Below are positions 53,101-63,293 of a stretch of DNA of 64,000 bases, one piece after another. A program made the translations under genes and the position numbers. Source of the DNA: J027 sp034437655 (lineage in GTDB: Bacteria; Chloroflexota; Anaerolineae; Aggregatilineales; J027); the NCBI GenBank assembly GCA_034437655.1, contig DAOTTU010000038.1:1-64000 (forward strand). Direction: 5' to 3'. The notes under the pieces were generated by a model. That model was not told the DNA's origin. It saw only the letters and a program-made list of their open reading frames with translations, and ran no database searches. Positions within the stretch are counted from its first letter, which is position 1, and each line of letters begins with the position of its first letter.

Positions 53101-56100
53101 ATCTCCAGACGACGGCTTCACCGTTTACCGACGATGACGGCGGCGACTTCAATCGCCTGACGGATTGTAGTGGCTCGCGGACGATCAACGTTGACGTGCC
53201 CAACCCGACTTGCCGCAACATCACAGGCGACCTGTTCCCGGTAATTGGTGAGGAAGTAACCTACCAGTTCCTTGGTGTACAGACGGCTGGTAGTGGTTCT
53301 GCGGGCACGCACTTTGGTCGCACACCTGCAATCACCTACGAGTTTATTGAAGATACCGACGGTGACGGCGACTTCAGTGACGAAACACCAGCCAGCACAG
53401 GTTCTGTTGACAACTTCACCTTTACTTTCAACGATCCTGACACCGAATACCGACTCCGCTTCACCGCGGCCTTCACTGACCCAGATCAGAGTTGTAACCG
53501 GACAATCTTCATTAACACCCCGGTTGATGCTGGTGAAGACTTCACCTGTGACTTCTGGGACAATAGTGGTGGTAACGGTGGTGACATCAACGACTTCACA
53601 CCAAACAACGACACCAGCGCCTATGACTTTGCGGTCAACGTGGACAACACCAACGGCTTTGCACTCGACTACACCCTGATCGTTGAAAACGATCCGCAAG
53701 GGCCGCGTACCATCCGCACCAGCACCAATAACACCACTGATGGTGTCATTGCCTTTAACGACATCCTCGGTAGTGAGTTCGGCCCGATTGATAACTATGC
53801 CATTCGCATCGAAGTTCGTCCTTCGGCTGGTGAAACTGGCACAACCTACACCTGTGACTTCACTAGCGCGCAACCCGACGGCCCACCAGCGACGGGTATC
53901 GCAGTTGGTGGCTTGCTTGAGGTTGGTGACTTCACAGCACAGTTCACAGATGACGATCCCGGCGACAACCGTGTTGAAGCTGGCACGAGCATCTGTCTCG
54001 ACAACAACACTAACTCAACCTTCAGTGCGCCCCCCGGCAGTATCGACACGGGCCTCGTTTACGAATGGGATCTCGGTGCGGGTTTCTTCACGCCGGGTGA
54101 CCCAACTGCGACGCAATGTATTACAACCAATATCACTGACGATGGTGTCTCTTATCCTGCCCAGCTCCGTGTTTCAACACAGAGTGATGTCCGCGTCGAC
54201 ACAGCGTCGCGCAACTTCATCGTCTTTGGGCAGCAGTCTATCAGCCTGGATGCCTTTGGCGGCCCCTTCTTCGATGGTGATACGATCACTTTCACCACGA
54301 CCTTTGACAACATCGACGACTTCGAGTGGGTTCTGACCGGGCCGGTCAATGAATCGACTGGCTTTATTCCAGAGGGCAGCGGTGGCGACGAATACACCAC
54401 GCCTGGTCTGGACCCTGGCACCTACACCATCACCGTAACCGGCCGTGGTGATCTCGGTTCATCTGCTGATGTAACGGCAACTGCCAACTTCACCGTTAAC
54501 CCGGCGAATAGCATCGGCGCATCCTTCACGCAGTCTGGTTACAATGGTGATGCACCATTCACCGTCTGTTTCTATGACACGAGCTTCAGTAGCCCCGACC
54601 CCATCACCAGTTGGACATGGGACTTTGATGTCGATGATCCCACTAACCCGCTGTTGACATACAACACATTCCAGGCTGAGGTGTGCCACGTCTTCGACGA
54701 CGTCCCAGGCCGCTATAACGTGAGCTTGACGGTAGACAATGGTACAAACTCACAAGAGGCTCGTAGCTTTGTGCGTTTGAACAACGCTATTGAAAGCAGC
54801 GTCACCTTCCGCATTGAACCGGGTGGTGGTACCTGTGCGGCCAGTGAATTTGAATTTATCCCGATTCAAATCGATGGCTCGCCCCTGACGCCGACCGACT
54901 TCCGCGTCATTGGCTGGAACTTCGACTCCACCGATCAGCAAACGCTGGACAACGAAGTCGTTGACCTCTCCGGCGCACCGACTGATGCTTCCATCTGCTA
55001 CGGCTTTACTGCCGCTGGTGTAGCTGTCCCCGACACCTACATCGTTTGTATGGACATTCGCGATACAGCCGAACCAAACATCAATGACGACCCCGACGGT
55101 ATCGTCTGTCGTCCAGTAACGGTTGCTGGTTCACCACCACCAGCACCGAGCTTTGATGCCTCGGCAAGCTGTACCGCAGGGCCGGTTGGTACCTTCACCG
55201 TAACCAACACCAGCGCCAACCCCATGACCACACCCGACCGTGTGACAATCACAGATGGTGGTGGCCAGGTCGTGGTGCAGCGTGACGACTTCCTGCTGGG
55301 TGCAAATGGTACCCCGACAGACTCAGTAACCTACAACTTCACCGCAACAGCGGCCGGACCTGTGACGCTGAATCTGCTGGACAACAACTTCACGACGGTC
55401 AGTAGTGTGTCGTGCCCGGCTCCGCCCGATATTCAGATCACGGATACCTGCGAAGGTGCGCTCAACACGCCACGCTTCCAGATCACCAATGTTGGCGGCC
55501 CGCTGAACGCGACGCAAGAAGCCCAGACCTGGCAAATCACTGACCCCGGTGGCACCGTCGTAGATAGCGGCACCTACGCCGACCTACCCGTTGACTTCAC
55601 CGCAACTGACCCGTATGGCATGTACACCCTTTCAGGGAACGGTCCATTCGGCACTGTTTCAGTGATGCGTCAATGTAATTCCGTCCCTGTCATCAACGTA
55701 TCCTCGACATGTGTCTATGACGGCCCCGGTGGCAACGCCGATGGCATTCAGGTCACTATCGAGAACACAGGCGGCGATATGGTCGCGCCAGAGAGCTTTG
55801 AGATTCAACCTGCTGGTGGTGGTACACCGCTGGACCTCTCCAGTGTCGTTGACCCCGCTCAGTACGAATTGAACGGCGGCGACTCGCTTGTTTTCGTCAT
55901 CCCCAACACCAACGACCCCTACGCCGACTACTCCTTCCAGGACGCTGGCGACGGCTTCTTGAACGTGGGTGGCGACCTCGGTGGGTGTGATGACCCGGTA
56001 ATCAATGTCATCGCCAGCACCTGTGGTGTTGACCCGATCACGTTTATCGTTAGCAACAGCGGTGGCGCGATGATCACGGCGCAGGACTTCGAAATCCGTG

Positions 56101-59100
56101 ACGGTAGCGGTACTGCGCTGACACCCGGCACCGACTACACGCCCAGCGTGAGTACCTTCCAGCTTGATGCAGGTACCTTTGCGATTGAATCCATCACCTT
56201 TACGCTGGACAGCAGCTTCAACTCGACGAATGCTTTCTCCTTCGTGGCAGATGGTGTTGCAGGGTTCATCCCGGCAATTGATGTTGAAAATGGCTGTGCC
56301 CCGGCGGTACTGGACATTCAAGAACCCGCTTGTGACACGGTGCCGCTTGAGTTTGTCATCACCAATACGGGTGCCGACATGCTCGCCGCTGAGACAGTCA
56401 GTCTTTCACCTGCTGCGCCATTTTCATTCGAAAACCCAACGGGTGGTGCAGTGACGAGCGGCAATGACATTACGCTGCCGGCGAATGCATCCATCACGGT
56501 TCGTCTGGATGCAGCGGCTGATCCGTATACCGCTTACACACTCGACATTACCAACAACCTGGTTGAAGGCGAAACATCCGCAACCGTTGATTGTGCTGAC
56601 CCTGATGTCAGTGTCGCAGTCACGCAATGTGACGACGCGACGGTGGCCTTCACGGTGACGAACGACGGTGCGGCTGGCGACATGCTGGTGGCGCAGGACT
56701 TCACCATCGCGCAGGGTGGAACCCCGCTTACCACAAGCGACTACACCCCTGGCGACAGCACGTTCACGCTGGCAGCGGGTGCATCGGTAACCTACACGGT
56801 GACAAATGCTGACCCCTATGCCGCTTACGAGTTTGATGCCGATGGTGTGAACGGTTTCATCACCGCATTGAACGAAACTCGCGACTGTGCTGACCCTGAT
56901 GTCAGTGTCACGGTGACACAATGTGACAACGCGACGGTGGCCTTCACGGTGACGAACGACGGTGGAGCCGGCAACATGCTGCTACCACAACCGTTCACCA
57001 TTTCGCAGGGTGGAACCCCGCTCACTACAGGTGCCTATACCCCCGGCGACAGCACGTTTGAGCTGGCTGCAGGCGCATCGGTAACCTACACGGTGACGGA
57101 TGCGGACCCCTATGCCGCTTACGAGTTTGATGCCGACGGCGCAGCAGGCTTCATCGCTGCACTGAACGAAACCCGTGACTGTGACGACCCGGTTATCAGC
57201 GTCACGGTGACGCAATGTTCTGACGCGACGGTGGCCTTCGAGGTGATAAATGCTCGCGCAGCAGGCGATATGTTGCTGCCGCAAGACTTCACCATCACCG
57301 AGAATGGTACGCCCCTCGTCCCGGCTGACTACAGCCCATCGGACACAGAATTCCAACTGAACGGAGCATCATCAGTAACCTACACGGTGACGGATGCGGA
57401 CCCCTATGCAACATACGTGTTCATGTTTGATGGTGTGGCTGGTTTTATCACGCCTGATATGGCTGAGCGCGACTGTGACGACCCATTGCTGCTGGTTGAA
57501 CCAGTCTGCGGTAGTGGTGACCCCCTCAGCAGTGAACCGCTGTTCTTCACGATCACCAACGACGGCAGCGGCCCGATGCTATCACCCGAAACCATCGGCG
57601 TAACAGCAGATGGCTCTGGCGACACCATCAGCTTCACCCTCAGTGGTGACGGCCTGGTGGCAGACCCGGCTCAGTTCCAGCTTGAAGTTGACGAAACGTT
57701 GACCGTAACGCTGGACAACACCATCGATCCGTATATTGCCTACACACTGGCAATCACGGGTGGTACATCACCGATTGGGCCGGACAGCGTCTTCACGATC
57801 GACTGTGACGACCCGAACCTGGTTATCGAGTCCACCTGTGCAGAAACGCTGACCTTCACCATCACCAACAACGGTGCGGCCGAAATGCTCGAAGCGGAAA
57901 CCGTCGAAGTGTTGGACCCGGATAACAACGCGGTCAGCATTCGTCTCGAAGACCCCTCTGGCACGGCCCTACCCGGTGCTGACTTCCAGCTTGGTACCAA
58001 TACCGGTGTGGACGACTTCGTGACGGTGATTTTGACCGACACCGAAGATGGCGCAGCAACCCCGATCAACCCCTACCTCGCCTACACACTCAACATTTCG
58101 AGTACAGATGGCGGCGCAGGTGGTTTCGCTCCGGGTGATGACACCTTAACTATCGACTGTGCCGATCCGAACATTGTTATTGAGCCCAACTGTGGTGACG
58201 AGACGCTGACCTTCACGATCAGCAACACCGTCGCTGACGCCCCGATGCTAGAAATTGACACGGTGACCGTAACCGACACGAACGGCGACCCGGTTAACTT
58301 CCGCCTGGACGGTAGTGTGGCCGGTGCGGTCGTTGGTAACGATGGTATCCGTATCCCCGGTGGTGAATCAGTTACAGTTACACTGACTGACACCGAAGGC
58401 AACCCGGACACCATTGACCCGTATGCACGTTACAACCTGTCAATTGATGGTAATGACTTTACACCCTTCGACGCTGACAACAGCGACGATGACAACGACA
58501 ACACCAGCTTCATTGACTGTGACGACGTGACCCTTAACGTTGAAAACTTCTGTGAAGATCCGCTGCGCTTCACCATCACCAACACGGCCACGGGCCCCGA
58601 GGCTAACATGCTAGAGGTCGGTACGGTCGTCGTAACAACAGGTGGTGTAGACATCACGACTCTTTCGGCACAACCGATTGTGGCCACAGGTGATAACCTG
58701 GCAACCTTCCCGCAAATCCGGATTCCGGCCGGCGGTACGTTGACCTTACAATTGCCTGCTGACCTCAGCCTGTATGCCGAGTACACACTCGCGATCAATG
58801 ACGCCGACAATGCGAACACGATTGAATACACACCGATTACGGGTGACACCAGTATCGACTGTGAAGACCCGGCGCTTGTCCTGACGGATGTTTGCGGTAG
58901 CAACCCCGCCCGCTTCATGGTGGAAAACCAGGGTGGCGCGATCCTCCGTAGTGCAACCGTAACGGTCAACGCAGGCGCAGCAACGTTCACCATCGCCGAT
59001 GACGATAACCCTGCTAACAGCACACTTGAACTCGGTGCTGGTGGTATGGCTACGATTGCGATGACCGGGCTTGACCCGTATGCCGCCTACACAGTCGTCA

Positions 59101-62100
59101 TTGATGTAGATGGCTCAACCATCAACGAAACGGTTGTTGATGTTACGGACGACATCGACTGTGAAGACCCCGACCTGCAAGTGTCGGTTGTCTGTGACTA
59201 TGGCGGTGGCGCTCTGGTATTCAACATCCTCAACAACGGTGGTTTGATGGTCCTACCAACAACAATCAATATCAGTGGTCTGGACGCCAGCGCGTTTGGT
59301 CCCAACGATGTGACGATTGCCGCAGGTGCGACGCAGGCGATCACTGTTCCGGTAACAGGTGACTTCAATCCGTATGTCAGCTACACAATCTCCTCATCGG
59401 GTGGCTTCGTATCACTCAGTGGCGACCTTGACATCGAATGTGAAGACCCTGTACCACAACTCCAGCTCGACTGCCAGTCTGGCCCAGACACCGCCCCCGG
59501 CTTCACCGTTACCAACAACGGTGGTACAACCTTCCTGCCGCTGACTGTCTCTTCGGATACAGGCTCCTTCAGCCCGGCTTTGGGTGACATCACGCTTGAA
59601 GCTGGTGCGTCCCAGACCTACGCGCTGTCGGATGGACAGGATCCGTACGCTGCCTACACCATCTCGGTCACAGCGCAGTATCTGGCGACTGTATCGCAGA
59701 CGCTTGACTGTGAAGACCCGGTTCTTTCGGTTTCCGGCGAATGTGTCTTTGACCGTACCTTCACGGTCACCAACACAGGCGGCCTGATGCTTGAGGAACA
59801 GAGCTACGAAATCCGCGACCAGAACGGTACAGCAGTTCAGGCTGGAACCTTCGACATCGACAGTAACCAGACCTTTACGCTGAGCGGGTTGGACCCGTAT
59901 GTTCCATATACCTTCTTCAGTAGTGGTTTCGCGGGCGGGCTTGACTTTACGCTCGACTGCCCAGACCCGGACATCGTGGTTACCAGTGAATGTGTGTTCC
60001 CGATTGTCTTCACCGTAACGAACAACGGGCCAGGCCCGATGCTGCTGCCACAAGGGTTCTCCATTACGGATGCCAATGGTGGTGGTGTTGCCTACAGCCC
60101 GGGTGCAACGACCTTCGAACTGGCTGCTGGTCAATCAACAACGTTCACGTTAGAGGGGCTCGATCCCTATGCACCGTACACCTTTAACACAAGTGGGTTC
60201 GCTGGTGACTTTACGCTCACCAACGACTGTGAAGATCCGTTCCTGACGATTGCCAGCCAGTGTGCCTTCCCGGTTTCCTTCACGCTGCGCAACGTCGGTG
60301 CGTTGATGCTGACCCCGCAATCCTTCAGTATTACTGATGAAAATGGGAACGGTGTACCGTTCACCCCGGTCATCACAGAATACAACCTGGGGAGCGGTGA
60401 ACAGATCATCTTCTTGCTGAACGGGCTGGACCCCTATGCGGTGTACACCTTCTCGTCCAGCGGCTTTGCAGGAAATCTCTCCTTGACGAATGACTGTGAA
60501 GACCCGACGATCGTTGTAGAAAACACCTGTGGCCCGCAAGCTGAAGTGTTGATTACCAACATTGGCCCGGGTAACATGCTGACCGCGCAAGCCTTCAGCA
60601 TCACTGATGAATTGGGTGTGCTGGTCCCGACGATTCCGACCGCGCAGGAATACCTGCTTGGCATCAACCAGACCGAGACATTCGCGATCAACACCGAAAA
60701 CCCCTACGCCGAATACAGCTTCCTCACAGAAGGCTTTGCAGCGGCGTTGAGCTTCGAAGTTGACTGCGAAGACCCCGAGTTTGTTGTCGAATCGTCCTGT
60801 GACATTCCGTTGACCTTTACCGTTACGAATGTCGGTGGCGACATGTACACCACCAGTGACATCACTATCGAAGACGAAGTCGGTACAGTACTTAACCCGA
60901 CACCCGACAGCATCGAACTGCTGGCCGGTCTGTCTGAAGATATTGTCGTCGAAGATGCACTCCCCGCGTCAGAATACACCTTTACGATTGACGGTGCTGA
61001 AGGTACCTTCACCGAAACCGTAACGTGTGACCCGACGCAGATCGCCCGTGCTGGTGGCACCTTCACCATTGAAGACCTGCCAACCTTCACAGACGAAACG
61101 GTAACGAGCTGTGGCTTCACGTGCCCAACCTTCCATGTCTATCACACTGATGAAACGGGTGAATGGGAAATCTTCCGCCTTGATGGCGCAGACCCCGTCA
61201 ACCGTGTCACCGCCCGCGAAAACCTGACACGCGGTAATGGTACCAACATCAACGGTGAACCCATTGATGACATCGCGCCGAGCCGTTCGCCCAACGCTGA
61301 ATGGATTGCCTTCAGCAGTAACCGCGACGGGAACTGGGAAATCTACATCACCCCAACCAACGGGAATACTACCCTGCAACAGCGCGTAACCTACAATGAA
61401 TTCGCGATTGATACCGACCCGGTCTGGGGCCCGCATAACTACATCGTCTATGAATCCACCCGTAACGGGAACTGGGATCTATATGTGGTCGATGTTGAAA
61501 CGGGTATCGAATTCCAGTTGACCTCAGATGATGCTGACGACATCAACCCCTTCTGGTCGCCGGATGGCAGCAAAGTCATCTTCCAGAGCAACCGTGATGA
61601 TGGTGTCTGGCAGATTTACGAGCTTGACCTCGTAACACGCCAACTGACGCTCCTGAGCGACGGTAGTGGTACGGATGTGGACCCGCAGTACAACAACGCT
61701 GGTGACCGCATCGTGTTCCGCTCCTACCGTGACGGTGCTGACAGTGTGCTATATCTGATGGACGCTGATGGTAGCAACCCTGTCGCCATTACGGACGTGG
61801 ATGAAGACGCAACCAACGCTGCCTGGTCCCCGACCGATGAACTCATCGCCTTCCAGTCCAACCAGGACGGCGACCTCGATATCTACGTTTACGAAGTTGC
61901 AACCGGCGAACGGCGTCAGTTGACGGACAACACCATCCCCGACTATGCCCCGACCTGGATTTGTGACGCGACTGAAGTGATCTTCACCTCTGACATCGAA
62001 GGTAATCCGGACATCTTCTCGGCGGATGCGACCCCGATCAGTGACCCGGCCATCCTTGTTGAAGAAGATGCAGATCAGCTTACCTTCGAAGAATTCCAGG

Positions 62101-62282
62101 ATGTCTATCCCCAGGATACACCTGCCGAAGAGAACGCGAGCCGCGAAGGCCGTACTTCTATCGGGGACTTCGGGGTACAGACGGTCTTCATTGAACCAGA
62201 AGTTGAAACCACTGAAGTTGACCCGACATTCGCCGGGCTTGACGTTGAAGAATGGACAACTGTTGAGTCTTGTGAACCCTAG
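50154..62282 (+). CDS. Giant secreted protein: PKD-like domains, about 20 repeats, C-terminal propeller
   Basis: 4042 residues. ATG 50154 has AAGGGAG 7 bases upstream; the ORF from 50085 has none. Order: signal peptide (about residues 1-36); Pro/Glu/Thr-rich stalk (about 60-165); several PKD-like domains (for example YEWDFGDV near 206, YEWDLDGDGTF near 605, WTWDFDVDD near 1485); about 20 repeats of roughly 98 residues (about 1665-3625), each with FTVTN near the start, DPYA-x-Y near the end and a Cys pair at the junction; then six or seven TolB-type blades (IAFSSNRDGNWEIYI and similar, about 3665-3960) and an acidic tail. No anchor at the C-terminus. Probably an adhesive or structural surface protein. 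Confidence 0.88.
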   Translation: MFRRALLPMSIAIILLMVASFVLPGFSFPSLVPADADSVEQPNSGVAERVEAPDGSGGVAQSDPTDPPSEEPGDPPADDPTEPPAEGEPTEAPAEPTDEPVTEEPPAEGEPTEAPAEPTDEPVTEEPPAESTPAPTDPPATEEPTPAPTESPAPTEEPDEDGIVDPEGETNQQGAACQFSIDNAGDNNPFTFDFTVNTAETFGIEGYEWDFGDVVSPLNTNQDVEPHTFPGVIGTTVYTVTLTCIDTDPPPNPGDPPSANDIVLQGTVVTIYQPSASFFISPTSAIAPATAQVSNLSFNIDPVTYTWTVTDLGDDGVPGGSGPDADTDVTGAVVSNPGGFEPTFNFANAGVYQVVLQTEDGFGNVRTSSAATVTVAPPPPLVTMTVAPGSVNITNPVTVTVTNDANAGEATTLTFSYSDNPDTNTGEPTTLAPGASANFDISYTAVPGGGNSANVTVTLDYNNSSGGGQVQRSFTVSNPATGVTAAFREVSRTNIGGGQIEICLENTSTGPWDVADWDFAAGSTPPTLNDTSQTSIVCYQRASGGGSHSVTLDVEDSANGISSQVTLSVSNAAPPVAVIDLPPTVVWGDNLNGISSSNSTGTIELYEWDLDGDGTFETSNTTGANQSINNVQGELGVRTVRLRVSNEIRSAEEDITYTSTAEATFLVVPREITTCDIQGVFAEVEGTSQNYTVNVPGGQLDGRTIDSYAWQVNGPGSPTTSGATTNTFNIDWASAAPGTYTIDLIVSVDIDGSGSSTELITCSDTQQVEVDLPLPTCQLVAVTPGAFNPVPDGSTYTYEAQITGGLAGRTITNYTFRHDINIDNVTGGPTPTVTDIDQGTTSTLDLTFSDNAGVDPDGTRDRLQALITLSDGSTCLTDNSGSGSTADIINIDWEEMSCTFSGNTNPIPTMPDQTRSYTYTISWTGDNDLDLDPTSTLVLRDNNGVIQAQATAGDIDNANNTIEFTFNSWDFNNDGQNWTVEWDLQTTASPFTDDDGGDFNRLTDCSGSRTINVDVPNPTCRNITGDLFPVIGEEVTYQFLGVQTAGSGSAGTHFGRTPAITYEFIEDTDGDGDFSDETPASTGSVDNFTFTFNDPDTEYRLRFTAAFTDPDQSCNRTIFINTPVDAGEDFTCDFWDNSGGNGGDINDFTPNNDTSAYDFAVNVDNTNGFALDYTLIVENDPQGPRTIRTSTNNTTDGVIAFNDILGSEFGPIDNYAIRIEVRPSAGETGTTYTCDFTSAQPDGPPATGIAVGGLLEVGDFTAQFTDDDPGDNRVEAGTSICLDNNTNSTFSAPPGSIDTGLVYEWDLGAGFFTPGDPTATQCITTNITDDGVSYPAQLRVSTQSDVRVDTASRNFIVFGQQSISLDAFGGPFFDGDTITFTTTFDNIDDFEWVLTGPVNESTGFIPEGSGGDEYTTPGLDPGTYTITVTGRGDLGSSADVTATANFTVNPANSIGASFTQSGYNGDAPFTVCFYDTSFSSPDPITSWTWDFDVDDPTNPLLTYNTFQAEVCHVFDDVPGRYNVSLTVDNGTNSQEARSFVRLNNAIESSVTFRIEPGGGTCAASEFEFIPIQIDGSPLTPTDFRVIGWNFDSTDQQTLDNEVVDLSGAPTDASICYGFTAAGVAVPDTYIVCMDIRDTAEPNINDDPDGIVCRPVTVAGSPPPAPSFDASASCTAGPVGTFTVTNTSANPMTTPDRVTITDGGGQVVVQRDDFLLGANGTPTDSVTYNFTATAAGPVTLNLLDNNFTTVSSVSCPAPPDIQITDTCEGALNTPRFQITNVGGPLNATQEAQTWQITDPGGTVVDSGTYADLPVDFTATDPYGMYTLSGNGPFGTVSVMRQCNSVPVINVSSTCVYDGPGGNADGIQVTIENTGGDMVAPESFEIQPAGGGTPLDLSSVVDPAQYELNGGDSLVFVIPNTNDPYADYSFQDAGDGFLNVGGDLGGCDDPVINVIASTCGVDPITFIVSNSGGAMITAQDFEIRDGSGTALTPGTDYTPSVSTFQLDAGTFAIESITFTLDSSFNSTNAFSFVADGVAGFIPAIDVENGCAPAVLDIQEPACDTVPLEFVITNTGADMLAAETVSLSPAAPFSFENPTGGAVTSGNDITLPANASITVRLDAAADPYTAYTLDITNNLVEGETSATVDCADPDVSVAVTQCDDATVAFTVTNDGAAGDMLVAQDFTIAQGGTPLTTSDYTPGDSTFTLAAGASVTYTVTNADPYAAYEFDADGVNGFITALNETRDCADPDVSVTVTQCDNATVAFTVTNDGGAGNMLLPQPFTISQGGTPLTTGAYTPGDSTFELAAGASVTYTVTDADPYAAYEFDADGAAGFIAALNETRDCDDPVISVTVTQCSDATVAFEVINARAAGDMLLPQDFTITENGTPLVPADYSPSDTEFQLNGASSVTYTVTDADPYATYVFMFDGVAGFITPDMAERDCDDPLLLVEPVCGSGDPLSSEPLFFTITNDGSGPMLSPETIGVTADGSGDTISFTLSGDGLVADPAQFQLEVDETLTVTLDNTIDPYIAYTLAITGGTSPIGPDSVFTIDCDDPNLVIESTCAETLTFTITNNGAAEMLEAETVEVLDPDNNAVSIRLEDPSGTALPGADFQLGTNTGVDDFVTVILTDTEDGAATPINPYLAYTLNISSTDGGAGGFAPGDDTLTIDCADPNIVIEPNCGDETLTFTISNTVADAPMLEIDTVTVTDTNGDPVNFRLDGSVAGAVVGNDGIRIPGGESVTVTLTDTEGNPDTIDPYARYNLSIDGNDFTPFDADNSDDDNDNTSFIDCDDVTLNVENFCEDPLRFTITNTATGPEANMLEVGTVVVTTGGVDITTLSAQPIVATGDNLATFPQIRIPAGGTLTLQLPADLSLYAEYTLAINDADNANTIEYTPITGDTSIDCEDPALVLTDVCGSNPARFMVENQGGAILRSATVTVNAGAATFTIADDDNPANSTLELGAGGMATIAMTGLDPYAAYTVVIDVDGSTINETVVDVTDDIDCEDPDLQVSVVCDYGGGALVFNILNNGGLMVLPTTINISGLDASAFGPNDVTIAAGATQAITVPVTGDFNPYVSYTISSSGGFVSLSGDLDIECEDPVPQLQLDCQSGPDTAPGFTVTNNGGTTFLPLTVSSDTGSFSPALGDITLEAGASQTYALSDGQDPYAAYTISVTAQYLATVSQTLDCEDPVLSVSGECVFDRTFTVTNTGGLMLEEQSYEIRDQNGTAVQAGTFDIDSNQTFTLSGLDPYVPYTFFSSGFAGGLDFTLDCPDPDIVVTSECVFPIVFTVTNNGPGPMLLPQGFSITDANGGGVAYSPGATTFELAAGQSTTFTLEGLDPYAPYTFNTSGFAGDFTLTNDCEDPFLTIASQCAFPVSFTLRNVGALMLTPQSFSITDENGNGVPFTPVITEYNLGSGEQIIFLLNGLDPYAVYTFSSSGFAGNLSLTNDCEDPTIVVENTCGPQAEVLITNIGPGNMLTAQAFSITDELGVLVPTIPTAQEYLLGINQTETFAINTENPYAEYSFLTEGFAAALSFEVDCEDPEFVVESSCDIPLTFTVTNVGGDMYTTSDITIEDEVGTVLNPTPDSIELLAGLSEDIVVEDALPASEYTFTIDGAEGTFTETVTCDPTQIARAGGTFTIEDLPTFTDETVTSCGFTCPTFHVYHTDETGEWEIFRLDGADPVNRVTARENLTRGNGTNINGEPIDDIAPSRSPNAEWIAFSSNRDGNWEIYITPTNGNTTLQQRVTYNEFAIDTDPVWGPHNYIVYESTRNGNWDLYVVDVETGIEFQLTSDDADDINPFWSPDGSKVIFQSNRDDGVWQIYELDLVTRQLTLLSDGSGTDVDPQYNNAGDRIVFRSYRDGADSVLYLMDADGSNPVAITDVDEDATNAAWSPTDELIAFQSNQDGDLDIYVYEVATGERRQLTDNTIPDYAPTWICDATEVIFTSDIEGNPDIFSADATPISDPAILVEEDADQLTFEEFQDVYPQDTPAEENASREGRTSIGDFGVQTVFIEPEVETTEVDPTFAGLDVEEWTTVESCEP
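50397..50542 (+). repeat. 66-base tandem repeat in the Pro/Glu/Thr-rich stalk
   Basis: About 2.2 copies of a 66-base unit (starts 50397, 50463 and partial 50529), coding a 22-residue unit (EPPAEGEPTEAPAEPTDEPV plus two). The copies are nearly identical at DNA level, so copy number may vary between strains. Confidence 0.85.
55150..61032 (+). repeat. About 20 tandem protein repeats of roughly 98 residues
   Basis: The repeats share a junction motif D-C-x-D-P, about 8 residues, then Cys, followed by FTVTN/FTITN, a Gly-x-M-L turn and a DPYAAY-like motif about 70 residues later. Lengths differ between about 85 and 120 residues. Three successive copies (56592-56885, 56886-57179, 57180-57473) are exactly 294 bases each and highly alike at DNA level. 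The others are diverged. Confidence 0.85.
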
Positions 62283-62311
62283 TTGCTAGCACGTTCTAGC
62301 AGCAATAAATT

Positions 62312-62347
62312 GCCGGAGGGCCAATGCTCTCCGGCTTTTTTTATTTA
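62312..62347 (+). terminator. Rho-independent terminator of the giant gene
   Basis: A 10-base-pair stem (62312-62321 with 62326-62335, one G-T pair), loop CAAT, then TTTTTTT. It begins 30 bases after the stop codon. Confidence 0.88.
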
Positions 62348-62387
62348 ATGGTGTGGTCTTGACTGGTGCAGGGGGCTATCGCGAAGT

Positions 62388-63140
62388 TTACTTCAAACGG
62401 ATAATATCGCTTTGTGCGAATAGGGGGGGAACGGTGAGCCCCAGAGCAGGTGCGGCGTACAATTCTGGCGGGACACTGATGTCAGCCAGGTAAAGTTCAC
62501 CTACGTTTGACGCAACGCCAGTGGCTCGCAACCCTTCTTTAGGGAGTGCCAGTGTCATAGTAGCAGTAGCACGTATCGCCGGGTCGTACACGGTTCCGGT
62601 GGTGGTATCCACACCAGATGGGGCGTCCAGAGCAAGGATAGGGGCGCTTTGTGCGTTGGCCCAGCGGATCATCATCGCGGCTTGATTACATGGGGCACCG
62701 CTCAGGCTATAACCGATGATGCCATCAATGATCAAGGCGTTTTCGGGTATAGCGGCTGTTGTAAGTGCTTCAGCCTGAATAATGTCAATGGGCAGCGTGC
62801 GCAGTATCTTGAGTTGATGTGCCGGGATCGGTGTGAACTCTGTATCGGGTTTACTCAGCACGACGTGTACCTGCGCGCCGTAGTTGTGCAACCGCCGCGC
62901 ACACACCAATGCACCCCCGCCATTGCCACCTTTACCCGCTAAAACAATGACAGTCCTTCCGCGTGGCTCGTTATCCAGAAAACGATAGCGTGCGAGGTGT
63001 GCGAGGTTGCGTCCAGCATTCTCCATCATTTGAATGAGTTCAATCTGATAATCCTCAATCATTGCACGGTCCACTTCGCGCATCTGGTCAGTTGTCAGGT
63101 ATGGAATCACACCTTCAACCATTGGAAATGAGTCAGACAT
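62388..63140 (-). CDS. nnrE: NAD(P)H-hydrate epimerase (YjeF N-terminal domain only)
   Basis: 250 residues. Start of the fold at TTDQMREVDRAMIEDYQIEL near residue 16; conserved MMENAGRNLAHLA near residue 38, VLAGKGGNGGGALVCARRL near residue 66 (nucleotide site) and LALDAPSGVDTTTG near residue 169. It repairs damaged NAD(P)H by epimerising the hydrate. The ADP-dependent dehydratase domain usually fused in bacteria is absent, so it must be encoded elsewhere. A ribosome site AAAGGA lies about 14 bases upstream. Transcription converges on the giant gene. Confidence 0.88.
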   Translation of the reverse strand: MSDSFPMVEGVIPYLTTDQMREVDRAMIEDYQIELIQMMENAGRNLAHLARYRFLDNEPRGRTVIVLAGKGGNGGGALVCARRLHNYGAQVHVVLSKPDTEFTPIPAHQLKILRTLPIDIIQAEALTTAAIPENALIIDGIIGYSLSGAPCNQAAMMIRWANAQSAPILALDAPSGVDTTTGTVYDPAIRATATMTLALPKEGLRATGVASNVGELYLADISVPPELYAAPALGLTVPPLFAQSDIIRLK

Positions 63141-63293
63141 GGCATAAAAGTCCTTTCAAGAAAGCGATAAAGTTGTTTGCAGAGCATTAGTGACAAAAAC
63201 GCCACAGACTATGATACCCGCCGAGCCCTTTGCCGCAAAATCTGGGTTGATTTCAAAACTGCTGCACGAGGTGAATCGCAACGCTTTAGCCGG

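Noticed and set aside
53118..53873. Long minus-strand ORFs inside the giant gene (this one 251 residues; others at 59412-60134 and 55659-56321)
   Set aside because: They follow the repeat period of the sense gene, have Val/Gly/Arg-rich shadow composition and no start signals.
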